64,000 nucleotides of DNA from NCBI GenBank assembly GCA_021030905.1, contig JAGFMI010000003.1:1178001-1242000 (forward strand), given 5' to 3'. Shown here piece after piece: positions 21,700 through 32,592 of this stretch. Position numbers and translations under genes: made by a program. Within the stretch, counting starts at the first letter, position 1. Every line of letters begins with the position of its first letter. This DNA is from Pyrenula massariospora. Lineage: Eukaryota > Ascomycota > Eurotiomycetes > Pyrenulales > Pyrenulaceae. A model generated the notes under the pieces. That model was not told the DNA's origin, did not search any database, and saw only the letters and a list, made by a program, of their open reading frames with translations.

Positions 21700-24600
21700 T
21701 GCTTGTCCCTATTGCAATGATGTACGATTTTAAGTGAAACATTTGAATCAAAGAACATAAATAAAGAGTCTAGTCTTTTGCAATTTGTCTGTCTTGCGCC
21801 TGCCTTGGAAAGGTTGTTGACGGAGCCACTTCGGAATTGATCACGAGGCCATTCCAGGGTTGGGACCTGAACCTCAGAACAGCGTCGACCCTCAAGGGTC
21901 ATTTAGAAGCTTCTTTACGGCTCTAAAGCAGCTGAGAGTACGTTCTCTGCTCTTCATTCAGTAAAATTGATAACATGTACATCCATCTACCATGTCCATG
22001 ATTCTGTGCGGCTGTGTGATTGTACGGGGGCTCCATCCTGAGGATAGAGGAGGGAGATTTAAAACCTTGCAATGACGAGAGGAAGGGGCAAGGGAAGTTG
22101 CAAAGACTGTAAGGCGAGTGATCAACGCTCTGTAAATGCTCGATATTGTGCGAACCTGGAAGATGTAGATGTGAAAAAGGTGAGACTAACCCCTCTCGGA
22201 CTCCGATACCGGTTTTGTTCATTTTCTGGCTCCAACACTCAGCGGTCGTGAAGTCTTTGGTCTTTCCGAGATCTTATTTCCTTCTAAGTACATAGAGCAC
22301 GTCTAATCGAAGCTCAGGAAGATGCTCATAAATACAAGCTGCTTCCGGACGCTGGAGGGAATGATTCGGATATTCCATGGAGATGGACGGCTCAAGAATT
22401 TCATTATTGGCCTTGTCATCCTGCGGCGATAGCCCCGGTCCTCCACGACATGTTGGCTTCATACATGTATTAAGCTCTTAGCGTTTTGCTGTGGTGGTTG
22501 TAAAAGATTTCTCTATAGCGCTATTTTATATATCTTTTGCAGGCATGAGCGCTGCTGGCACGTGGCGAAGCCCGTTTTTAATCCAGAGATCAAGATCTCC
22601 TGGATCACAGGCTTGATAGAGCTTGCTTTTCTTGAAATGCTTTGTTGCTGCTTTCCTTAACGGCTAAAACTCTCGTCGACCTTGAGACAATACAGAGGAG
22701 CTATACCAGGCCTGATTCTTTAATTCCGCGGCTCAGCGAGAATTAGTGGTTCTGGTAGTCGCGGATATATTATTCTAAGGTCATCATTGAGAAAGGAGTG
22801 GGAGTAGGGTTGAAAATAAAGAGCAGGAACTGACAGGGCAGCGCGAGACTTTGGCTGTCCAGGACATCAAGAAAGGGGGCAACACATGACCTTGGGCTTG
22901 GGAATTGTGACCACAGCCAAATATTGTGCTGAGCGAGTAAAAGACCATTCTTCGAGTTCGATCAAAAATAATTTCTCTAAGTGCGTATTCTTACCTGTAG
23001 ACCATTTTTGACCTCAAACGAGGTCGAGAGCCCATTGGCGGGCTGTAACACCTAATCTATGGTGCGCCAGGGCAAAACGATACATATCCTCTGCTTTACC
23101 ACAGTAGTACATCAGGAGGTTGCCTCTAGTGAGGTTTGAGGGTAATTTTCAAAGTGAATTCGTGGCATGAATCTCCTACGAGAATGAGCAGAACGCAGCA
23201 GCTAAGGCGGAGTAATTGTGGATGCGCCCCTCCTTACCGAGGTACGGCTACGGCAGTCCTGAGTTGCACCAAAACCACCCAGACCACGTCAAGCAGACCG
23301 TGTCACTTTTAGGCAAGGCTGTAGCATGTCACGATTGGTATAAAGCCACGAGATGCCCTGCATGTTGAGAAGAGGTGGAATCGGAGCAAGACTTGAGGAA
23401 GGTAGTAACCGACCCAGGAAAGCCCCTGACAGTTCTACGATAGAAATCGAACTTGATCACTAGGACAGGTCAAAGAGGCGGCAATACAGACCCGAAGAGT
23501 GTACACGCCAATCCAAAGGCCGGATTTTGGGTCTACGGCACGCGTCGAGTCTATAAATCCCTCGACGACGACGACGATGTGGCGTCCATTCATCTCGCCG
23601 CCGAGGTAGGTAGGGGCGTGCGAGCGCCTCTAGAATGATCATGCTTCTAGCATCCTATGATACCATGGTCGCGATCCAGATGACACAAAAGGCATCCTTC
23701 TCGAATACGTTGTGAACAATACTGTGCACCATCACTTGCATAGCCCCCCCTGAAATCTACCAGGCGCGCCCCGAAGGTGGCCAACACAGTACCATTAGAC
23801 TCAGCAAGCGGCCGAGAGCCTTGCATTTGCGCATTCACAGGGTATATCACGCGCCGAAATCCCCTGCGCAAGCTTCCTGCAGGATGAAAAGCCCAATCTC
23901 AAGGCCACAGATTTCGCAGGAGTCTCCCTCGACGGGAGCGTATCTCATGCCGCGTATGGAACGACTCACTCGCTGGTCTATGCGGATGACCAGACGAGTC
24001 ATGAGCAAGGACTAGTTAGCGTCGCGTCGGAAATATTTTGCATTGGGTAGTGGACTGTATTGTATGTTAGCCGAGGATGATATTTTCCCCGAATTGCACC
24101 AGGATTAAGATAGTGCCGAGATCTCGCGGCGCTTGAGGCATAAGGAGTTTCCTGATACGAGTAGTCTTCCGATCCTAGTGCCCGTTGTCTTGAAATACTG
24201 GCATTAAGTGTACTAGTCGACGCAGGGGTCTTTGAAGACGTAATTGCCGACTTTCGGCTCAACGTTGAAGAACAAGGCTGAAATACCGCTGCCAGACACG
24301 CCTTCTAGCTGCATAAATTTTCGCGTGAGCAGCGGTGGGCCTTGCCTTGCTAACCAGGTAGATGCGATACTGATTTGTGCCGTATTAGAAGAGAATCTAT
24401 CAAATTGGTTGCTCTGTCGGTGGAGGCAGCTGATTAAAACGCTGTGGCGATTGCCAGGCCTTTACCATGCCTTGATTCGCATCCGAGCCATTCACACCCG
24501 CGAGCGAGACAATTCTCAGATCAGGTCGGCAATCTACAGCCACATAGAGTCTGCAGCTGCAAAGGGCTCAGGGTGTAGATTGATGAGAACGGCAGTCTAA

Positions 24601-24851
24601 ATAAGGACAACCCGCCTGGCTAGTCGCTACGAAACCCCACACTTCGAGCATGTGACTAGGCGGAGCTGCTCGGACAGCTCTGACCAGCCTTAAGCACGTG
24701 GACAGGAACTTTAATAGAATTGCAATACATTTTTGGTCACACCAGTCCCTACTCCACCGCTTAGACGACAGTGAACTAGCCAAAGAAGGAAGTAACTTGT
24801 AGAGGACGCGATCGGTGAAACACGATATCTTAGCAGGGATTAAGCCAGGAC
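21700..24851. other. 3.1-kb gene-poor stretch with one protein-like remnant
   Basis: Most of this has no coding signal. One plus-strand frame, open from about 23797 to a TAG near 24053 (some 86 codons), has coding-like codon use (GC-rich third positions) and a protein-like composition but no ATG and no identifiable splice partner. It may be an isolated exon of a decayed gene. A short (CGA)n run sits at about 23562-23577. Confidence 0.45.
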
Positions 24852-26372
24852 TTAAGCGAAACCGGTACTGACCACCCAGCTCACGTCGTCGTTGAATGAG
24901 GCGGTGGCATCAAACGTTTGAGGGCCGCCGTTGCTCGCGGCGTAGCCCACATTGTTGTAGTGGCGGATATAGCGGGTGGGATAGCTCCAGGCTCGGATTG
25001 AGGTGCCCTGGCCGTTGAGGCCGGCCTGCGGGCAGAACGTGGCATCTTCGTTGAACTGCTTGGAGCCGTCGTTAGCGTTGAGCTGGAGTTCGAAGTTGTA
25101 GTGTCGTATGTAGCTGCCGGGGGTGTCCCTGGACTCAAACGAAAAGCAGGCACTGTTGCCAAGGCCGGTGCGAACCGTCCAGCTGGCCTGCTGTTTGAGG
25201 GCGGTGCTGCTCGACGACGAGACGACCTGAGTATTAACAGTGGAGTCGGTGTGTGCGAGATAGCGTGTTGTGAAGCCGGCCGTGGTGGCTCGCAGCGAGA
25301 TCGAGGAACCAACTGAGAGCGCAGGGCCGCTGGTCAACGATGTGGTAGCGTATTTGGCGGCTGCGATATTGGCCTGCACCAAGTTCTCCGTGGAGTCAGA
25401 CGGATAGCCGGTGGTCATCACGCCCTCGTAGAACGTGCCTTGGGCGCCGACGCTGTTGTCACCGCCAATGCCGAGAATAATGGCACCCTCTTTGCTCATC
25501 GGGTTGTAGCCAGACACGCTTGGGCGGGCGCCGCTGTAGTACGTCGACAGCGAGCCGGACGCAGCGTTAGCGCCACGGATTGCCCATTGGTTTGGCTGGC
25601 CCTTGATGACGGCAGTGACGAACCGGTAAGAGATCGTCGGGTCGTTCGGATTGTTCTTAGGGTTGGAGCCAGAGAATAAACCGTTCTCGAGATCGGCCAT
25701 GATCCAAGGGCCGCTGCCGGAGCCAGTGCCCCAGACGGTGTTGGTGCCAAAGTAGATAGACTCCATATGGCCGTTGCCCGTATCGCGATTGCTGGTCTCA
25801 GCGTTGCCGTAGTCAAAGCAGCAGCCAGAGTTGTAGTGAGTCCCGTCGAGGACGGCATATAGGCCCTCTGCCGCGTCGCCTTTGGCTATACCGCTGGTGG
25901 CGTCGTTGCGGTAGCCAGTGCCTGGCGAGACGAAGACGCCATACGCCTTTTGACCATTCAGCGTGACCGGTGCGCCAGTCGCGCTGGCCAAATTGTCGTA
26001 GCCATTGGATTCCGGGCCACTGAAGCCACCGGGTGGAGCCTGGGTGAGGTGATTACCGCGGCCGGACTGGTCGTAAATGATTGTGATGAGGCAGGTCGTG
26101 CTGGCGCAGAAGGAGTCTTGGGCGGCAGCATTGGCCACACCGCCGGCGGATAATGGTGTGATGTTGGTCGTAGCACCGTCGGAGCCGCGTTTGACCTGGT
26201 AGAGTGAGCCGCTGAAGGCGCTGTACAGGGCGCGAGTGGTGCTGTGGGCAGCAACGCATGGCGTGCCACCGGAGGAGTAGATATCGCAAGGCCCAGCGGC
26301 GACAAAGGAGCTCGAAGCAACGAGACCTAAAGCGATAGCGCAGGCGCGCCCGATGCTTGGTCGTGAGAACAT
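24852..26372 (-). CDS. abfB: Secreted alpha-L-arabinofuranosidase, GH54 with CBM42
   Basis: A single-exon 506-residue protein. A signal peptide (residues 1-26, cleavage after VAA) precedes GPCDIYSSGGTPCVAAHSTTR, the opening of mature AbfB enzymes. The GH54 catalytic domain runs to about 345. By comparison with Aspergillus kawachii AbfB (E221 nucleophile, D297 acid/base), the matching residues are E229 in DLENG and D305 in GIGGDNS, a constant offset of 8. The vicinal cysteine pair of that enzyme corresponds to C184-C185. The CBM42 arabinose-binding beta-trefoil follows (about 350-506) with repeated RYxxH/IRHYN elements. It releases terminal arabinofuranose from arabinan and arabinoxylan outside the cell. 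Its promoter contains G-rich inverted repeats (see below). Confidence 0.98.
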   Translation of the reverse strand: MFSRPSIGRACAIALGLVASSSFVAAGPCDIYSSGGTPCVAAHSTTRALYSAFSGSLYQVKRGSDGATTNITPLSAGGVANAAAQDSFCASTTCLITIIYDQSGRGNHLTQAPPGGFSGPESNGYDNLASATGAPVTLNGQKAYGVFVSPGTGYRNDATSGIAKGDAAEGLYAVLDGTHYNSGCCFDYGNAETSNRDTGNGHMESIYFGTNTVWGTGSGSGPWIMADLENGLFSGSNPKNNPNDPTISYRFVTAVIKGQPNQWAIRGANAASGSLSTYYSGARPSVSGYNPMSKEGAIILGIGGDNSVGAQGTFYEGVMTTGYPSDSTENLVQANIAAAKYATTSLTSGPALSVGSSISLRATTAGFTTRYLAHTDSTVNTQVVSSSSSTALKQQASWTVRTGLGNSACFSFESRDTPGSYIRHYNFELQLNANDGSKQFNEDATFCPQAGLNGQGTSIRAWSYPTRYIRHYNNVGYAASNGGPQTFDATASFNDDVSWVVSTGFA

Positions 26373-26553
26373 GTCTGATCAGTTTTGGTGGAGGAAAGAT
26401 GGGAGGGGCAAGCCTGTAAGTGTTTTGATCTCATCGATGAGAAGCTTAAATAGCCATTGAAACAGAATAGCCACATCACACGCTTTTGAATCGCGTGGTA
26501 TCTAGCTTGTCTTTTTACCATTTTCATCTGATCTGTTAAGATGACCATTTGCT

Positions 26554-26636
26554 GGGTCAGGGGTGGTACGGGGATGGCGACAGATTATCCGCCAATCTGG
26601 GTTTTCTAGTCGGAAAATCATCCCAGCCCCTGACCC
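26554..26636. promoter_or_regulatory. Inverted GGGTCAGGGG pair upstream of abfB
   Basis: GGGTCAGGGG occurs at 26554-26563 and, inverted, at 26627-26636, about 180-265 bp upstream of the abfB start. Both are G-rich and lie near other GGGG/CCCC runs (such as ACGGGG at 26569). The runs partly match the CreA consensus SYGGRG, consistent with carbon catabolite control of an arabinan-degrading enzyme, but the identity of the binding protein is inference. Confidence 0.5.
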
Positions 26637-29466
26637 CTGCTTCGGGACATAAAGTTACATTAAGCAGCGTACCAATCATGGCTAGGTCTCCTTGGCTATG
26701 AGGGCGAAACAGGGAAGCAGGGGAGCTAGGTGTGTAAGTGATGGAAATTAAAGTTCATGAAAAAAGCGGAGGAATTTGAAATATAAACAGTGAGAGTGAA
26801 ATAGGTAGTGCGTGCTCGGAGCGGAATATTTCTGTATTTAAATAGTTGCGCAGACCTAGCATCGACATACTAGTATCAAAGTGGATTTGAAGAAACGGAA
26901 AATTATAATGTGCAAGTGATGGAGGCGAGGAAGCGAGTGAGCCAGCTTTTGTACCCAGCGGTGCTCTCGCGCCAGCCATAACCTAAGACAGTGAGCAACA
27001 CACGAGCTCGCGCGAGACTGTAAGGCTGTTCATTAATGTGCCACCATAGTAGTGGCATGGTGTTGGAAGAACAGCGCAGGGTGAGTGCGCTCGATGTATC
27101 CAGAGAATACCTACGTGCGACGGCGTGGCTTGGGGGTAGATTTTGGGATTTTCATATTTTCCGAGCCGCCAAGACCTACTTGGGGGAGTGGCACGTGAGG
27201 GGTTATCGGCATATTCCCGGCAATTACTATACTCTGCCATCTTGTTTTGCACGTTACAACCAGCCTCAAAGTACCATTAGGTAGAAAGCCAACAAGTCAA
27301 TAATTATAGCCTATTACCCTTATGTACAAACTACGAAGCCTACAGAGCTTCGAGCGAACTCGCCTCGGTGCCGAATCTTGGCGAGCTTTAGCAAGCATAA
27401 CACTGCCGCACCCTAGACAATAAAATAGGTGGTATTTATATCATCGTATCAAGTTTCTATTCACGCTCTAGGTACTTATTCTCGGAACCTTTGATAAGGT
27501 ATGATCTTCATTGCTGGCACATCGCGGCAGTGCTCATCCAGTCCATTCAGTCGATCTTGGTCCACGAAAAAATGAGCGGTTATCCTTGTGCGATCCGTTT
27601 GACCTTCGACGCAGACACTGCTTTACTGACCAATCCGCCCTTTAGCATGAGTTGTTCACCAAAGTCTCCTTAAACTTCCACAAGCATTTCCAACGGAACC
27701 ACATGCTCTTCTGACATAAGATATGAATATAGAGTGAGGGCCGAGCGGGTCCCACGGAGTTTATTGCTGTAGTAACGTAGGTGAAGCTGGAAAGGATATG
27801 AGCATTTGTAGTCGGGGCAATCGGGTAATACTGAACATCGCCGCAGGAATTTGAGGTAACCTGACGTCAGTGTTAGATGAGACTGCTTAAATAACGGTTA
27901 GATATATAATACTGTTGCAAACTCAACAATGTTGTGGCTGTCTGGCTGGCTAGGAGCTATGACCATATGTCCAGCGACGCCTTTTGGAAGTGGAGTGTAA
28001 GCGGTCTCTTACTCTTTACAGGCTGACTAAGTCTTGATTGTGTAGAATTTGGCCCAGAGTTCCACGTCTGTACTTCCCCATGGTATGTCTGATGCAGGGA
28101 AACTCGCCATTGTGTCTGTTCTGTGGATGTCAAAAGGAAAATAGCTCGCGCTTTCCAGCGTGTTTTGATGCCGCTATTGTCAGAACTTGCGATGGTGGTG
28201 CCGATCAGGTCAAGTTGAGTCCTGGCAGGCTCTTTTCAACTGTGCGGGGGGTTGGACACCTGTGGTGCCGATGACGCGCAGTACACGATTTGCAAATCGA
28301 TGAAAAAGGCAGAATGACTGGCTGGGAAACTGACTTGAAGCTCTGGATCAGCAATCATGGCGTAACGTAGTAAATGTATTATTAAATAAGTTATACATAA
28401 GCCCACTGTGGTCCGTAAGTGAGATTTCGCATCAGAAAAATAGCATGTTCTAGCGCTGCCAGTGTGCGCGGCGGCCAAAAGTCGAGAGGGCGCATACACC
28501 AGACACCATTGCGAACCGTACCTAGGTAGAGCGTATAGTAATCGTACGCTGAGCTTAGTATTGGCGAAACATATCGCCTGCTCAATTAGCTTTTCCTAGG
28601 AGCCAAAACAAAGAACAAGATGAGACACTAATTTTACCTGAAGGAGGAGAGGAGAAGATCTGAGGAAAGACCCTCGAACCACTAGGCTAAGCGCTGGACC
28701 GTCTCTGGAAACTCTTGTAGAGGTTTCACCACCTGCATAAGCCTGTCAGAGTAATGGCTGACTTTTATCAATCAAAAAGCTCTTGCCCGAGACTTGTTCC
28801 AAAGATTAGGAGTATAAGCGGAGATGATGATCCCTTTTGTTACTCTCTGAGCATCAACTGGCCCATGAGACAATTACCTCTGATAACACGGCTCTGTCAT
28901 GCTGAATGATTCTTCTTGATAAGCCTAATTGATCCTAGGGTGTAAAGGATACAAAATTTGGAGATTTCACAGTCAATAGTCCCCTCCTCTTGTAGTGAAT
29001 GATAGTTTTGATGAGAAGCAACGACGGTCTGTGGGGTATATTTACAATGAAACAGCAGATTTCAGTGACTTAATACATTCGAGAATATCTACAGTCTGTT
29101 CACGAAGCTCACGATGATGAGCAGTGCTTTTTGGATCGATCCTAAGAGAATCGGTTGCTGGTGTCGTAGCCAGTGTGTGAGGCTACGGCCGTTCCGCGCC
29201 TGCCAAGCCTCGGAAACCTTTTCTTTGTGGTCCGTGTCTAGGTATTTATCTCAGCCATTGGAAACCTTGCGTCTGCAGCCTTCCCACAATTCTCTGACTA
29301 CCTAGGTGAGGTGCCTTGACTACCTGCGAAATCTTCGAGCAAGCTCTACACATCATTTAACTTTTGACTGACTATCAGTGTCGCATAAGGTTCCTACTTT
29401 CACGTCCCTTAAAGCGATTCAAGTAACTGTGTGAACCAATTCTGCTCAGGTCCAGCCGCGTTTGCC
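26637..29466. other. 2.8-kb intergenic region, no gene seen
   Basis: Only short open frames (up to 89 codons) with no resemblance to proteins. It separates the accessory left part from the housekeeping block. Confidence 0.55.
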
Positions 29467-30549
29467 ATGTCAACGCTACAGTTGAACACCTTCGATCCCC
29501 CTGCAGCTCTGCATCTTTCTCAAAAAGCACCTGAAGTATTACAACGACCAGTTCCGACCGGCAGACCCTTTCCATTTTCACTATTGGAGGCGGCCGAATC
29601 TCCGGATACATGGGCCGAATATGAAAAATTGCTGGTAGCGTGTCTTAGGACAGGTGACGACAAATCGGCGTTTCTGTGTCTGGAACGGCTTGCGGATAGA
29701 TTCGGTGAGGGCGACGATCGCATCAAGGCGCTCCGGGGACTGTACAGAGAGGCTACGGCCGATAGTGATCAAGATTTGGAAAAGGTTCTGAGTGAATATG
29801 ACACGGTTTTATCTGAGAATCCAATGAATATCGTGAGTAGTCGTCAGGTATGGTAAAGAGTTTGAATTTAACATTTCGCAGCCAGTCATCAAGCGGAAGG
29901 TAGCCGTGTTGCGCTCGTTATCCCGGCCACAAGATGCAATTAGTGCTCTTGTAGAGTTTGTCGAATCAAGCCCGACAGATGCGGAGGCTTGGTGTGAGCT
30001 AGCAGACATCTATCAGTCTCAGGGCATGCTTTCCCAAGCAATATTCAGCGCTGAGGAAGCTCTCCTTGTTACACCCAATGCGTGGAATGTATGTTGATCT
30101 TGTCATCATTGTCAATTTGCTTGCTGATAAACTCCTAGATCCATGCACGTGTTGGAGAGTTGCAGCTCGTTGCAGCCTCGTCCAGCCAAGATGGTAATGA
30201 AGCGATACAAAATCTTTACGCAGGCGCAATAGGGAGATTTTGCAGAAGTATTGAGCTTTGTAACAATTATCTAAGAGGCTATTATGGACTCAAGATGGTA
30301 AGCAGAAAGGATGTGCCGATCGAGTCTTCGCTCACATTGAACTAGGCCACCGATCGTTGTATAGAATCTGGCTTCCTGAAGAAGAACAGTCAGTCCATGC
30401 TCGCAGTAGAGATTGTTGAGGATCTGAACAGCAGAGCAACTCAGAAGCTCAAGGACCTTATTGACCGGCGCTCAAAGAAATCAGCCTCAAGTGACCTAGA
30501 CCAGGCCGAGCTGATTGCGGCTAGGGAGCTGCTCGATCGCTCGAAATGA
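29467..30549 (+). CDS. emc2: ER membrane complex subunit 2 (TPR protein)
   Basis: Four exons (29467-29832, 29882-30088, 30139-30297, 30346-30549), all phase 0, give 311 residues. TPR-like helix pairs run through the middle; the most diagnostic is AWCELADIYQSQGMLSQAIFSAEEALLVTP, split by nothing and located about residues 153-182. A preceding repeat reads PVIKRKVAVLRSL with ENPMNI at the exon 1-2 join, as in EMC2/Oca3 proteins. EMC2 is the cytosolic scaffold of the ER membrane complex, which inserts tail-anchored and polytopic proteins. The family length is about 290-310, so the gene looks complete. The ATG at 29467 is chosen because the upstream extension begins only with a GTG. Confidence 0.9.
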
Positions 30550-32592
30550 TCACCAGGCACACAAATAATAGTATCATGCACCGGCAGGGACGCCGATTCC
30601 GATCACCACCCATACCTGCCACTGGAAGTGGGAAACGTCTCCCCGAAAGGCGGCTGTGGCGATAGCTGAGCGTCAATGTCTGCCTAGAGTGTTGCCGCTA
30701 GCATCTGCAGAGCCTGGCCTTGGGCACCAAGCAAAGACGTGGCACCTCTCGTGCGGCGTGGCTCCTCACGTGCGACGATGGCATTCGCGGAGATGTGCTG
30801 GGGACGCAGCTTGAGGGGCTATTGCTTGCGTTGCAATCAAATGACCAAGGCAAAGCCCTCCAGCGTCCGCTCATTCCTACATGTCAGCGTCTTAAGCTTA
30901 CAGTACGAGACACCGTTTCCCCAAAGTCATCAATCGATGCCACGCACAATTAGAATTTGGAGGGGCAACCCAGTCTGAAGTCTCTTGGGCATGAGTCAAC
31001 GGAAGATGAGGGTGCCTAGATTGGGCTGCGATGTTGGGGGTTCGTAATCTGATATAAAAAGAGATGAGCGGAAGACGACAATAGATCTCGTAAATTTGCA
31101 CTCAACGAGTCAAGCACCACCAATGCACCCAAGTGGCCTCCAAACCGCTTCATGCATCCAGTTGTTCGCCGTGGAGCAACGCTCTGCGTAGTCCCAATGT
31201 CACGTTTTCATCCTGCCGATATATGGTGCATACGAAAACCAACCAGAAAAAGACCTTGAATTACTCGCTCTCAACAATCCCTCTGGTTGCGCAGCATTAG
31301 TCTGCAGAGTCAGTGCTCAACCGGGCTTGTTGGACGACTGCCCAAGGATTCACTTTCTACACGAGCGTTGTCGAAGGAAGCATTCAGGAATACCAACAAA
31401 GGATCAGTACTTGCACGGTACCTCAGTCACGCACTCGCGGCGCCGCAATCGGCCCGAAATCGCGGCTGTTCAAAATCGTCAATTCGCGGCTCTGCCATCT
31501 CACAAGGCTCTGTAAGTCCTTCCACCCCTTGAACCTGTTCTAGAAGATTGGATGCTTGAGCATTGTGGATGTCGTCCCGAGCGTCTGTCACGGGATGCCC
31601 CAGCGCATTCCCCAGGCTGTCTCATGTGCTCCTTGAAACTTGGATGACCCTGGTCCTGGAGCATAGAAGTGCTGACCCTTTCTATGGAGTCGTAGGACGA
31701 TCTCCACGCCTCGGCATTCTACGGCAGCACAGAAAAAAAAAAGAGAACGATTCGGAGACTTTGTATCACACGAACCGAGTCAGCGCGCCGCCCGTTCTGG
31801 GATAGGATTGACGGGTGTTGGTTGACATCATCCCCCGGGGTGGCTTCTGGGGATAGGAGAAGGACCTTCGGACACACTGTGCTGAAGTCAGACAGCCGGA
31901 GCATTGACTTCAGCCTTTCTGAGGTCGTTGCCACGGTTCGTCACATTAGGATTATTTCCCGTCGGTGGACAACCGTGGGAGCGACACCGTGGGAGCGATT
32001 CAGTGGGTACCCCGGCGACGGTCGTTGCCCATCCACAAAGCCTAATAAGCGTCAAGTGGCTGCTTGGCGGCCCATCCCCCATCCCCCGTCCCCCGTCCGA
32101 CACTCCAAAAATCTCCCCAAACGCAACTTTTCCCAATTCCTCCATCCCGTTTCCCCCTCCTTCTTCTCCTCCTCTCCCTCCGTGCGCATCAACTCGCCAT
32201 CCTCGCCTGCGCCCCGTCGCGCATCCGACTTGTACATTCCAACACTACTCCTGAGCACAATCTCCGCCTGCAAAGGGGTTCAACGCACTGGGGAACGGCG
32301 AGGGAATTCACAGGCCGTGACGACCGCAACCCCACATCCCATTGGGCAGCAGTTACCTCTTTGCCCGCATCCAACTCTTTTTAACCGCCCTCGACTACCC
32401 GTCCCCCTGTTCAACAACCATCGAAAATAATTATCAAGACGGAATAGCCACAATTCTTTGCGGGAAGATATTACACCTGTCATTTCTCTTGGTCAATACC
32501 AAAGTTGCACGATCTCTGAATCATCGGATCAAGAACATAACATCTCCCAACGGCATTTCGGTCATGATCACGTTGCCGGATTGACATCACCC
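30550..32592. other. Intergenic with pyrimidine-rich leader of the next gene
   Basis: No gene I can support in 30550-31800. From about 32070 the plus strand is strongly pyrimidine-rich (four CCCCC runs spaced 7 bp at 32074-32100), typical of a fungal promoter/5' leader. A six-codon upstream frame (32564-32584, MITLPD) ends 8 nt before the start codon of the next gene and could affect its translation. Confidence 0.5.

Noticed and set aside
24244-24600. 118-codon plus-strand frame
   Set aside because: No domain and many rare residue runs; no evidence of coding.
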